This document shows, one piece after another, positions 24,621-33,115 of a DNA stretch of 64,000 nt. Location of the stretch: NCBI GenBank assembly GCA_965200035.1, contig OZ241334.1:3410001-3474000 (forward strand). Direction: 5' to 3'. Position 1 is the stretch's first letter. Every line of letters starts with the position of its first letter. Both the position numbers and the translations under genes were made by a program. The notes under the pieces were generated by a model. The model was not told where the DNA came from. It did not search any database and was given only the letters and a program-made list of their open reading frames with translations. Source of the stretch: UBA1952 sp965200035. GTDB taxonomy: Bacteria; Bacteroidota; Bacteroidia; Chitinophagales; Chitinophagaceae.

Positions 24621-26855
24621 TTAGTTGCCAAATTCGCTCAGGAATTTGATGCGCATCATCTGCAGGTGCTCCAGGCTTACATCATTGCCCTTGAACTCTT
24701 CGAACGCATCGTTAATATTGCCATCGTGGCTTTCGCGGAAGTAGTCGAAAATGTCTTCTTGCTCATCTTCGTCCAGCTCACCATCGAGGCAGTAGTCCAG
24801 ATTGAGGCGGGTGCCACTCGCGGCTATGGTTTCCATTTCGCCGAGCAGCTCTGCGAGCGACAGGCTCTTGTTTTTGGCAATGGTTTCGAGTGGTATCTTC
24901 TTATCAATGTTCTGAATGATGAAGACCTTCATGCCGCTCTTGTTGACCACGCTCTTCATCACAAAATCATCGGGCTTCACGATGTCGTGCTCTTCCACAT
25001 ACTTTTCGATGAGGGAGATAAACTTGCGGCCATAGCGCGCTGCCTTGCCTTTGCTTACGCCCTGCATCTTTTCCAGCTCAAGCAGCGTGGTAGGGTAGGC
25101 GGTGCTCATATCTTCAATTGCCTGCTCGGAGAAGATCACGTAAGGCGGCAGACCATTTTCTTTGGCTACCTGCTTTCTGAGATCCATGAGCATACCCATC
25201 AGTACGGGATCGGCAGTGCCCTGCTCGGTAGCGGTGCCCATCTCTTCCTCATCGGCCACCGACTCTTCATACTGGTGGTTCAGCGATACCTTGATGGCAA
25301 ATGGCTTCTTGAGGAATTTGCGGCCGGTATCCATGATCTTCAGCAGGCCATATTCTTCAATGTCTTTACGGATAAAACCTTCGAGCATCATCTGGCGGAT
25401 CAGGCTCTGCCAGAAGTTGGCATCCATCTTCATGATGATGCCGCTGCCAAAGCACTTGAGCTTATCGTGGCGGAAGGTGGTGATCTGCGGATTGCTCTTG
25501 CCAAGCACCATATTCACGATATAATCGATGCCGAAGCGCTCGTCCAGCGCATCAATGGCATCCATCACGATCTTCACGCTATCCTTTACATCGATCTTTT
25601 CTTTCGGATTGAGGCAGTTATCGCAGTTGCCGCAGTTGTCCTGCTTCAGCGTTTCGCCGAAGTAGTGAAGCAAAAGCTTGCGGCGGCAGACACTGCTTTC
25701 TGTATAAGCCACCGTTTCATTGATGAGCTGAGCGCCCATTTCGCGCTCGCTGAGCGGCTTGTCGCGCATCAGGTGCTCCAGCTTCTGCACGTCTTTCAAT
25801 GAATAGTACAACAGGCATTTACCTTCCAGCCCGTCACGACCTGCACGGCCTGTCTCCTGATAATAGTTCTCAAGCGATTTTGGAACATTGTAGTGCATTA
25901 CGAAGCGCACATCCGGCTTATCGATGCCCATGCCAAAGGCGATGGTGGCTACGATCACATCGGTATCCTCGTGCAGGAACTGATCCTGACGCTGGGCACG
26001 GGTAGTGGGGTCGAGGCCTGCATGGTAGGCTACCGCTTTTACGCCATTGGCAAGCAGGGTGCTGGCGAGCTCTTCCGTTGTTTTGCGGTTGAGGGTATAG
26101 ATGATACCGCTCTTGCCCTTCATGCTGTGAATGAACTTCACGATATGCTTCAGTACCTGCTCTTTAGTGCCTTTGGGTACGATCTCATAATAGAGATTGG
26201 GGCGGTTGAATGAATCAACGAACACTCTGGGGTCGCGCAGCGCCAGGTTCTTGACAATATCATCCTGTACTTTAGGAGTGGCGGTGGCGGTAAGGGCAAT
26301 GATCGGCGTATCGGGGTTGATCATGTCGATCATGCCGCGCAGCTTGCGGTATTCCGGGCGGAAGTCGTGGCCCCATTCAGAGATACAGTGTGCCTCATCT
26401 ACCGCTACAAAGGAAATCTTCATATCGGCAAAGAAGTCTATGTTCTCCTGCTTGGTCAGCGTTTCCGGTGCTACATACAGCATCTTGGTACGGCCTTCGA
26501 GCAGGTCTGTCTTTACTTTTTTCTGTTGTGTTTTGCTGAGCGTGGAGTTGAGGAAGTGCGCCACATTATCGCGGCTGCTGTAGCTGCGGATCAGATCTAC
26601 CTGATTCTTCATCAGCGCAATCAGGGGGGAGACAATCAAGGCAACGCCCTCGCTCATCATGGCGGGGAGCTGATAGCAAAGCGATTTGCCGCCGCCGGTA
26701 GGCATGATTACAAATGTGTCCGTGCCTGTGTAAATGCTTTCAATAATCTCTTCCTGAACGCCTTTAAAGCCTTCAAAGCCAAAATGCTCCTGTAAAGCTT
26801 TTTTGAAATTTGTTTTACTCTTTTTTACAACAGCAGGTGCAGCATCCATGTTCAC
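24621..26855 (-). CDS. recQ: ATP-dependent DNA helicase RecQ
   Basis: 744 residues. The helicase core covers about 20-350: MPTGGGKSLCYQLPA (Walker A), VAVDEAHCISEWGHDFRPEY (DEAH plus the RecQ aromatic-rich loop), ALTATATP and YQETGRAGRDG. The zinc-binding region has CRRKLLLHYFGE and CGNCDNC. An RQC winged helix follows, then an HRDC domain at about 560-640 (LRKQVAKENGLPPYVIFSEQ). About 100 extra C-terminal residues include an acidic stretch (DGELDEDEQEDIFDYF). RecQ unwinds DNA 3'-5' in recombination repair. The gene stands alone behind a 259-bp upstream gap that contains an A/T-rich hairpin (aaaagcc 26914 with ggctttt 26946) of unknown role. Confidence 0.96.
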   Translation of the reverse strand: MNMDAAPAVVKKSKTNFKKALQEHFGFEGFKGVQEEIIESIYTGTDTFVIMPTGGGKSLCYQLPAMMSEGVALIVSPLIALMKNQVDLIRSYSSRDNVAHFLNSTLSKTQQKKVKTDLLEGRTKMLYVAPETLTKQENIDFFADMKISFVAVDEAHCISEWGHDFRPEYRKLRGMIDMINPDTPIIALTATATPKVQDDIVKNLALRDPRVFVDSFNRPNLYYEIVPKGTKEQVLKHIVKFIHSMKGKSGIIYTLNRKTTEELASTLLANGVKAVAYHAGLDPTTRAQRQDQFLHEDTDVIVATIAFGMGIDKPDVRFVMHYNVPKSLENYYQETGRAGRDGLEGKCLLYYSLKDVQKLEHLMRDKPLSEREMGAQLINETVAYTESSVCRRKLLLHYFGETLKQDNCGNCDNCLNPKEKIDVKDSVKIVMDAIDALDERFGIDYIVNMVLGKSNPQITTFRHDKLKCFGSGIIMKMDANFWQSLIRQMMLEGFIRKDIEEYGLLKIMDTGRKFLKKPFAIKVSLNHQYEESVADEEEMGTATEQGTADPVLMGMLMDLRKQVAKENGLPPYVIFSEQAIEDMSTAYPTTLLELEKMQGVSKGKAARYGRKFISLIEKYVEEHDIVKPDDFVMKSVVNKSGMKVFIIQNIDKKIPLETIAKNKSLSLAELLGEMETIAASGTRLNLDYCLDGELDEDEQEDIFDYFRESHDGNINDAFEEFKGNDVSLEHLQMMRIKFLSEFGN

Positions 26856-27114
26856 GAAAATTTATTGTTTATGATAAGCGGTCGTCGAAGCTCCGCAGGA
26901 CAAAAAATATAATAAAAGCCTTTATGTTACAACAAAAAATGTTGCGGCTTTTTATCAAGTCTGCGAATTTACGTTAGACAAGTTAAAGAAAACAAGGGAA
27001 TAGTGCAATACAAGATTGTAAATAGTTGTTAAGCTACCTGCATTCCGGACGTTGTATTGTCTGATAGTTTAATGTGATGACGGTTAGCAGGCTGCTACAC
27101 CTTCTCAAAAGAAG

Positions 27115-27747
27115 TTATTCTAATGAAAAATAATGCGTTGAAAACTCATAATCTTTTTCCAGAAAGGAAACGAGGTGCTCAAAGTGCAGTGGGTTATGGA
27201 TGAAGTTGGCTTCATCCATATCAATAATCAGTGTCTTGCTCACGCCCTGCTTCAGGTACTGCTGGTAAGTGTGCTGCACTTTGTCCAGATATTCATCCGG
27301 AATGGCCTGCTCGTAGTTGCGACCCCGATTTGCGATGTTGTGCTGCAGCCGCTGTACCGGTGCGTGCAGATAGATCAATAAGTCGGGCTGGGGAAGGTGC
27401 TGATTGATGATATCGAAGAAGTTCTGGAACAGCTCATACTCATCTTCTTTGAGATTGGTGCGCGCAAACAGCTTGCTCTTGGCAAAGATGTAATCAGCAA
27501 TTACCATGTGCTGAAACATATCCGGCACGGTGAGCAGATTTTTCAATTGCTTATAGCGGTCTGCCAGGAAAGAGAGCTCAAGCGGGAAGGCATAACGCTC
27601 CGGCTCTGCGTAGAACTTGGGTAAAAAGGTATTGTCCGCAAATTCTTCCAGCACCAGGCGTGCATTGTAATGGGCGGCCAGCATGGTAGCCAGAGTGGTC
27701 TTGCCGGCGCCAATATTTCCTTCAATAGCTATGTAACGGTAGTTCAT
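27115..27747 (-). CDS. Deoxynucleoside kinase
   Basis: 210 residues. P-loop GNIGAGKTTLATML at about residues 9-22, ERYAFPLELSFLADRYKQLK, the DRS-like segment (here ADYIFAKSKLFA), and the lid with NIANRGRNYEQAIPDEYLD. It phosphorylates deoxynucleosides for the salvage pathway; the base preference cannot be read from sequence. It is 33 bases downstream of folK on the same strand, and this folK-dNK pairing is a familiar Bacteroidota arrangement. Confidence 0.9.
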   Translation of the reverse strand: MNYRYIAIEGNIGAGKTTLATMLAAHYNARLVLEEFADNTFLPKFYAEPERYAFPLELSFLADRYKQLKNLLTVPDMFQHMVIADYIFAKSKLFARTNLKEDEYELFQNFFDIINQHLPQPDLLIYLHAPVQRLQHNIANRGRNYEQAIPDEYLDKVQHTYQQYLKQGVSKTLIIDMDEANFIHNPLHFEHLVSFLEKDYEFSTHYFSLE

Positions 27748-27780
27748 CGGGTAGCGGCGGCAAAGGTAATATCCGGAAGC

Positions 27781-28266
27781 CTAAGTCCATGCATGCACGG
27801 GCAGTTTATCAAGGCATTCAGCCAGCAGCTCGCGAACGGTCTTGTGCAAAAGCGGGTGAACGAGATCCGGCGCTATGGCGGCCAATGGCTCCAGCACAAA
27901 GCGGCGATCCTGCAGGTGAGGATGGGGAATAACCAAGTTCGGTGCATTCACCACCAGATCATCATAAAAAATAATGTCTATATCCAATGTCCGCGCCCCC
28001 CAGACCTCAAGCCGCTGCCGGCCTAGCTGTGCTTCTATACGGGCTATTGATTCCAGTAATTGCTGTGGCGATAAGATTGTTTCAATGCAAAGCGCAACAT
28101 TCAGAAAATCCTGCTGATCTTCCTTACCCCAGGCGGCCGTTTCATAGAATGGAGAGCGCTGTGCCGTATGGCCGCATATTTGTTCAATAGCCCGGATGCC
28201 TTCCTCTATATATTGACTGCGATTGCCGATGTTGCCACCCAAAAGCAGGTATGCCCGATGAGTCAT
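27781..28266 (-). CDS. folK: 2-amino-4-hydroxy-6-hydroxymethyldihydropteridine pyrophosphokinase
   Basis: 161 residues from ATG 28266. It transfers pyrophosphate from ATP to the pterin in folate synthesis. Motifs: AYLLLGGNIGNR, SPFYETAAWG, QQDFLNVAL, RTLDIDIIFYDD and IPHPHLQDRRFVLEPL. The frame runs 24 codons further upstream, but that part is built from the REP-like repeat at 28325, so the inner Met, which begins the family's N terminus, is used. Confidence 0.94.
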   Translation of the reverse strand: MTHRAYLLLGGNIGNRSQYIEEGIRAIEQICGHTAQRSPFYETAAWGKEDQQDFLNVALCIETILSPQQLLESIARIEAQLGRQRLEVWGARTLDIDIIFYDDLVVNAPNLVIPHPHLQDRRFVLEPLAAIAPDLVHPLLHKTVRELLAECLDKLPVHAWT

Positions 28267-28324
28267 GGGCGCAAAGGTATTATTTCGGATAAAGCGATGG
28301 CTTTTAAATGACAGAACCCGGGTT

Positions 28325-28356
28325 GCTGTGGGATGCATCCTTGCGTCAGCATGACT
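28325..28356 (+). repeat. REP-like dispersed repeat, copy 3 (single)
   Basis: gctgtgggatgcatccttgc then gtcagcatgact; one change from the copies at 7509 and 24507. It lies upstream of folK, between divergent genes. Confidence 0.83.
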
Positions 28357-28409
28357 AATATACCTGATCCGATTAATTTTTGCACCCGGAACGCTTTTTG
28401 CGTCCGTTT

Positions 28410-28442
28410 TTTGTATTGCATGAGCTGTATCCGTTACTTTTG
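28410..28442 (+). promoter_or_regulatory. Bacteroidota promoter for sppA
   Basis: TTTG (28410-28413), a 21-base spacer, and TACTTTTG (28435-28442) match TTTG-N19-21-TAnnTTTG. The sppA ATG is 64 bases downstream. Confidence 0.65.
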
Positions 28443-28506
28443 AGCGTGCGATGATAAAGAATACTCCATTGTTTCATTGCGCTTCACATCACTACTCTAA
28501 AATAGA

Positions 28507-30279
28507 ATGAGACAATTTTTCAAAATGTTCTTTGCCTCGCTGCTGGCCATGATCGTAGCAGGCGTTATCCTCGTGGGCATTACCATCGGGCTGATTATAT
28601 CACTGGCTTCGAGCGCCAAGACTCAGAAAAATGCTAAGCCCGCCACCGCATCTATCCTGCTGATTGAGACAGATAGGACACTGCATGAGCAGGGCGAGAA
28701 CAATTCATTCGCGGCATTCAGCAATGATATTTCTTATGCTGCAGGTCTGTACGATGCTGTACAGGCGCTCAGGGAAGCTAAAAAAGACAACAATATCAAA
28801 GCCGTATTGCTGAAGCTTGAAGGCTCTTCCAATGGCTGGGCTACCATGCAGCAGTTCCGCGAGGCGCTGCTCGATTTCCGCAAAAGCGGCAAGAAAGTGA
28901 TTGCCTACGGCGAAGGAATCAGCCAGCGCGATTATTATCTCGCTACCGCTGCCGATGCTATCTATCTGAATCCGGTGGGAATGCTGGAGCTGAAGGGACT
29001 TGCCTCTCAATCCACTTTTTATAAAGGAACACTCGACCGGCTGAACGTGAAACCAGAGATATTCTATGCAGGCAAATTCAAAAGCGCAACGGAGCCCTTC
29101 CGTGCAGAGAAGATGAGCGATGCCAATAAGATTCAGATCAGTGAGCTGCTGCACGATGTATGGGCGCAGATGCTGATGGCCGTAAGCGCTAAGACCGGGC
29201 TGGATACGTCATCCGTACAGCGGTTTGCCGCTTCCTCTGCGATGCAGTACGCCACAGCTGCTGTGGACTATAAGCTGATTGACGGCGCTAAATACCTGGA
29301 TGAAGTAGAAGCCATCCTGAGACCGCTGGTAGATAAAAAGGCAGATGAAACAGTCCCTTACCTCTCTCTGAACGAATATGCCGAAAAGCTGGATGATGAT
29401 GCCGGCGACAGCCGCATTGCGGTGCTGTTTGCAGAAGGCGAGATTGTGGACGGAAAGGGCGGCGATTATCAGATTGCCTCCTCGCCTATGGTGAAAACCA
29501 TTCGCCAGATCAGCAATGATGATAAAATCAAAGCGGTGGTGCTGCGCGTCAATTCTCCGGGCGGCAGCGCGCTTGCCTCTGAGGTAATCCTGCGTGAACT
29601 GCAGTTGCTCAAAAAGAAGAAGCCATTGATCGTATCCATGGGCGATGTGGCCGCATCCGGTGGCTATTACATCTCTTCCGCCGCAGACAGCATTTTTGCG
29701 ATGCCCAATACCATCACCGGCAGCATCGGCGTTTTCAGTATGATGTTTAACGTGGGCGATGCGCTCAACAGCAAGCTCGGTGTTACGTTTGATGAAGTGA
29801 AAACCGCACCGTATGCTGGCTTTCCTACGGCTATGAGAGCATTCACCCCACAGGAAGAGGCGATGATGCAATCCAGCGTAGATACGATCTATCACGTTTT
29901 TAAAAGCCGCGTTGCTACAGGCCGTCACATGAATATTGATCTGGTGGATAGCTTTGCACAGGGCAGGGTATGGACCGGTACGGATGCACTTACGATCGGC
30001 CTGGTAGATGGCATCGGTAATCTGGACCGTGCGCTTCAAAGCGCAGCGGCTAAAGCCAAGATCAGCAACTATAAAGTAGTCACTTATCCGGATCAGGTAG
30101 ATCAGTTCAAATCGATGCTTAAAAAGCTGAAGGGCAATCCACTGGCCGCTGCCGGTGTACAGCAGGCGATACAGCAGGAACTGGGGCCCGATTATGTGTA
30201 TTATGAGCAGGTGCAGTGGATGCGCCGCATCAATGGCAAGGCGCAGATGGCTATGCCGTGGCGTCCGGACATTCGTTAA
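28507..30279 (+). CDS. sppA: Signal peptide peptidase SppA, 67-kDa type
   Basis: 590 residues with an N-terminal membrane anchor (about 8-36) and two tandem protease-like domains, as in the long form. The general-base Lys lies in the N-terminal half (EIFYAGKFKSATEPFRAEKM) and the Ser nucleophile in the C-terminal half (VAASGGYYISSAADSIFAMP, then TGSIGVFSMMFN). It clears cleaved signal peptides from the inner membrane. It has its own promoter and terminator and so is monocistronic. Confidence 0.95.
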   Translation: MRQFFKMFFASLLAMIVAGVILVGITIGLIISLASSAKTQKNAKPATASILLIETDRTLHEQGENNSFAAFSNDISYAAGLYDAVQALREAKKDNNIKAVLLKLEGSSNGWATMQQFREALLDFRKSGKKVIAYGEGISQRDYYLATAADAIYLNPVGMLELKGLASQSTFYKGTLDRLNVKPEIFYAGKFKSATEPFRAEKMSDANKIQISELLHDVWAQMLMAVSAKTGLDTSSVQRFAASSAMQYATAAVDYKLIDGAKYLDEVEAILRPLVDKKADETVPYLSLNEYAEKLDDDAGDSRIAVLFAEGEIVDGKGGDYQIASSPMVKTIRQISNDDKIKAVVLRVNSPGGSALASEVILRELQLLKKKKPLIVSMGDVAASGGYYISSAADSIFAMPNTITGSIGVFSMMFNVGDALNSKLGVTFDEVKTAPYAGFPTAMRAFTPQEEAMMQSSVDTIYHVFKSRVATGRHMNIDLVDSFAQGRVWTGTDALTIGLVDGIGNLDRALQSAAAKAKISNYKVVTYPDQVDQFKSMLKKLKGNPLAAAGVQQAIQQELGPDYVYYEQVQWMRRINGKAQMAMPWRPDIR

Positions 30280-30318
30280 GAAAATAATTTTTTAAGCTCC
30301 AAAAAGCTGACAGTTAGA

Positions 30319-30359
30319 AAATTGCGATGGCACTGAATGTGCTGTCGCAATTTTTTTTT
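30319..30359 (+). terminator. Terminator after sppA
   Basis: aaattgcgatggcac (30319-30333) with gtgctgtcgcaattt (30339-30353), two mismatches, followed by a nine-T run. Confidence 0.85.
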
Positions 30360-30433
30360 GGCTTCAGAAAACCAAAAAGAAAAGTGTTGCGTAATTGTTA
30401 GGGATAGAAAATAACAAACTAAAAACACACAAA

Positions 30434-30994
30434 ATGAAGCGTATCCTTTTAATACCTGCCATGGCTGTAGCACTCATCGCAGGCAATACGAACATCGTTC
30501 TTGCTAAAGGCGAAAAGACAGTAATGGTAGGTGGCGCAGCCATGTATCCTTCTAAAAACATCGTGGAAAATGCTGTGAACTCAAAAGATCACACTACGCT
30601 GGTAGCTGCGGTAAAAGCAGCAGGCCTGGTAGAAACATTGCAAAGCGATGGTCCTTTCACTGTATTTGCGCCAACCAATAAGGCATTCGATAAGTTGCCT
30701 GCAGGCACGGTGGATAAGCTGGTGCAGCCGGAGATGAAGGACAAACTTACCAGCATTCTTACCTATCATGTAGTAGCCGGAAAGATTGATTCCAAGGAAC
30801 TGATGCGTATGATCAAAGCCGGCGGCGGAAAGGCAACCCTGAAAACCGTACAGGGTGAAGAACTGACCGCAATGATGAAGGGTAGCGGTATTGTGCTGAA
30901 AGATGCCAAAGGCGGTATGTCTATGGTAACAATTAAAGATGTTTATCAAAAGAATGGTGTAATACACGTAGTAGATACGGTACTGATGCCATAA
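30434..30994 (+). CDS. Secreted fasciclin (FAS1) domain protein
   Basis: 186 residues from ATG 30434, chosen because it begins a signal peptide (MKRILLIPAMAVALIAGNTN). A single FAS1 domain covers about 45-186, with both conserved boxes: H1 (DGPFTVFAPTNKAFDKLPAG) and H2 (KNGVIHVVDTVLMP), plus ILTYHVVAGKI between them. FAS1 proteins act in adhesion or bind small molecules outside the cell. A terminator follows. Confidence 0.92.
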   Translation: MKRILLIPAMAVALIAGNTNIVLAKGEKTVMVGGAAMYPSKNIVENAVNSKDHTTLVAAVKAAGLVETLQSDGPFTVFAPTNKAFDKLPAGTVDKLVQPEMKDKLTSILTYHVVAGKIDSKELMRMIKAGGGKATLKTVQGEELTAMMKGSGIVLKDAKGGMSMVTIKDVYQKNGVIHVVDTVLMP

Positions 30995-31022
30995 TGAATT
31001 TTTTGGGGTGGTTTTTTTGATT

Positions 31023-31055
31023 AAGGCGGCGCTTTTCAGCGCTGCCTTTTTATTT
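31023..31055. terminator. Bidirectional terminator between convergent genes
   Basis: aaggcggcgct (31023-31033) with agcgctgcctt (31038-31048), one mismatch, followed by tttttattt. Confidence 0.78.
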
Positions 31056-31071
31056 GTTGCCTTGCTGAGTC

Positions 31072-31590
31072 TTACTCTATAAAAGCTTTAATGCTGTCAA
31101 TGGTTGTAATGCCACTGAACGTTTTGAGGAGCTTACGGTCGTGATCGTAAATATTCACTTGTGGCAGCCCTTCATAACGAAAGGTGTTGTCTATAAACTG
31201 GCTGCTGTCCACACCCATTTTAATGCCTGGGTATTGATCCAGCTTCATATTTTTCCTGAACAGATCCAGGTATGGCGTCATCATGGCACCTGCTACCAGC
31301 ACGACGTGCGTTTTCTTAAACAGAAAAATATTTTTCTCTATAGCGCTGGTCATATCTTCACAATGCTCACAGGTAGGGTTAAACATCATAACCACCAGAT
31401 TGGCATCATTGCTCACCATCTTATCGGTCACTACAGATTTATTATCGGAAACGGTACGCAGCATTGGCATTGGGGCGCCTACATGCTTATAATCAACTTT
31501 TCCTTCTGTGGGTTTCATCAACGCTTTTTTCTGGCAAATGCCGGTCAGCGGCAGCATCATCAAAGCGCAGGATAATAATTGACGTAGCAT
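31072..31590 (-). CDS. Secreted thioredoxin-fold protein (CEHC active site)
   Basis: 172 residues with a signal peptide (MLRQLLSCALMMLPLTGICQ) and a thioredoxin fold. The active site is FNPTCEHCEDMTSAI and the cis-Pro region is RYEGLPQVNIYDHDRK. It resembles the AhpC/TSA-thioredoxin group found in Bacteroidota periplasms. Partners are unknown. It is convergent with the fasciclin gene and divergent from rarA. Confidence 0.85.
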   Translation of the reverse strand: MLRQLLSCALMMLPLTGICQKKALMKPTEGKVDYKHVGAPMPMLRTVSDNKSVVTDKMVSNDANLVVMMFNPTCEHCEDMTSAIEKNIFLFKKTHVVLVAGAMMTPYLDLFRKNMKLDQYPGIKMGVDSSQFIDNTFRYEGLPQVNIYDHDRKLLKTFSGITTIDSIKAFIE

Positions 31591-31687
31591 CTATTTTATA
31601 GTGTTGTAAGTACCAAAGATAACATACCTGCTCCCTCTGGCAAAAGCCGTCTTATCTTTAACGATTAATTAGAATGAGCGTAAAAGT

Positions 31688-32959
31688 ATGGCAAGCGAAG
31701 CACCACATATACCATTGGCAGAGCGGATGCGGCCCAAAGTACTTGCCGATTTCATAGGGCAGGAGCATCTGGTAGGGCCGGGGAAGGTATTAGAACAAAT
31801 GGTTCGTAACAGTCAGGTTCGCTCCATGATTTTCTGGGGACCGCCGGGCGTGGGTAAAACTACGCTGGCCATGATTATCGCCTCATCGCAGCAAATGCCC
31901 TTCTTCACGCTGAGCGCTATCGACAGCGGTGTAAAAGAAGTAAGAGCCGTGATCGAGCAGGCACGCTTTGCGGGTCATGCCTTGCTGTTCATTGATGAAA
32001 TTCACCGGTTCAATAAGGCGCAGCAGGACAGTCTGCTCGGCGCGGTGGAAAAAGGCATCATCACGCTCATCGGCGCCACTACGGAAAATCCTTCCTTTGA
32101 AGTAATCAGCGCCTTGCTGAGCCGTTGCCAGGTGTATGTATTGCAATCCCTGACTAAAGACAATCTGAAAGCGCTGGTAGGGCAGGCTTCAGAGGATGAT
32201 AAATGGCTGAAGAATAGAAATATCCAGATCATAGAATGGGAAGCGCTGCTGCGGCTGAGCGGTGGCGATGCCCGCAGGTTGCTGAATCTCGTAGAGCTGG
32301 TAGCAGGTTCTGTAGATGCCGGTGCTGAGGTAACTGATTTTTTGGTACAGGACATAGTACAGCAGAAAATGGCGCTGTATGATAAAGGAGGCGAGCAGCA
32401 TTACGATATTATTTCCGCCTTCATCAAAAGCCTGCGTGGCTCAGACCCCAATGCAGCCGTTTATTACCTTGCCCGGATGATTGATGGCGGGGAAGACCCT
32501 AAATTCATTGCGCGCCGCATGGTGATCTTGGCGAGTGAGGATATTGGCAATGCTAACCCTAATGCTTTATTGCTGGCGACTACTGCCTTTCAGGCGGTAC
32601 AGCTGATTGGCTGGCCCGAAAGCCGGATTATTCTTTCCCAGTGTGCCACTTACCTGGCGTCTTCTGCCAAGAGCAATGCCGCTTATATGGCCATCAATGA
32701 TGCGCAGAGCCTGGTGAAAAAGACCGGTGATCTGCCTGTGCCTTTGCACATCCGCAATGCGCCGACCAAGCTTATGAAAAGCATGGATTATGGCAAAGGC
32801 TACCAATACGCACATGACTTCGATAACAATTTTATACAGCAGGAGTTTCTGCCCGATGCTATTTCCGGAACAAAGCTTTACGACCCCGGCGATAATGCTG
32901 CGGAAGGCAGAATGCGCGAATATCTGCGGCAATGCTGGCGGGATAAATATGGTTATTGA
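31688..32959 (+). CDS. rarA: Replication-associated recombination protein A
   Basis: 423 residues. AAA+ ATPase with Walker A FWGPPGVGKTTLAMII, Walker B ALLFIDEIHRFNKAQQD, sensor 1 TLIGATTENPSFEV and sensor 2 LSGGDARRLLNLVE. The C-terminal tetramerisation region has ISAFIKSLRGSDPNAAVYYL and GKGYQYAHDF. RarA (MgsA) acts at stalled replication forks. The ATG at 31688 gives the family N terminus (PLAERMRPKVLADFIGQEHL). Confidence 0.95.
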   Translation: MASEAPHIPLAERMRPKVLADFIGQEHLVGPGKVLEQMVRNSQVRSMIFWGPPGVGKTTLAMIIASSQQMPFFTLSAIDSGVKEVRAVIEQARFAGHALLFIDEIHRFNKAQQDSLLGAVEKGIITLIGATTENPSFEVISALLSRCQVYVLQSLTKDNLKALVGQASEDDKWLKNRNIQIIEWEALLRLSGGDARRLLNLVELVAGSVDAGAEVTDFLVQDIVQQKMALYDKGGEQHYDIISAFIKSLRGSDPNAAVYYLARMIDGGEDPKFIARRMVILASEDIGNANPNALLLATTAFQAVQLIGWPESRIILSQCATYLASSAKSNAAYMAINDAQSLVKKTGDLPVPLHIRNAPTKLMKSMDYGKGYQYAHDFDNNFIQQEFLPDAISGTKLYDPGDNAAEGRMREYLRQCWRDKYGY

Positions 32960-33115
32960 AATATTTTAATGAAGCGGTTGTTAAGCAGGGGGGGTAAAAC
33001 AGACTATTATTACCTGATTATTTTAGAATTAAGTAGTAATTAATATTTTAGCGCCAAATTCAGCATTCGGTCAATTCCTGTCCGCATACATCTACACATA
33101 CACACAAATATTCCT

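Noticed and set aside
24362..24631. 89-codon minus-strand frame after recQ
   Set aside because: It is made of a REP-like copy, a GC-rich repeat fragment and the recQ terminator.
24666..25802. 378-codon plus-strand frame inside recQ
   Set aside because: Antisense to the RQC/HRDC region of an intact RecQ; no start context and no protein features.
28267..28338. 24-codon upstream extension of folK
   Set aside because: The extra codons come from REP copy 3; the family N terminus begins at the inner Met.
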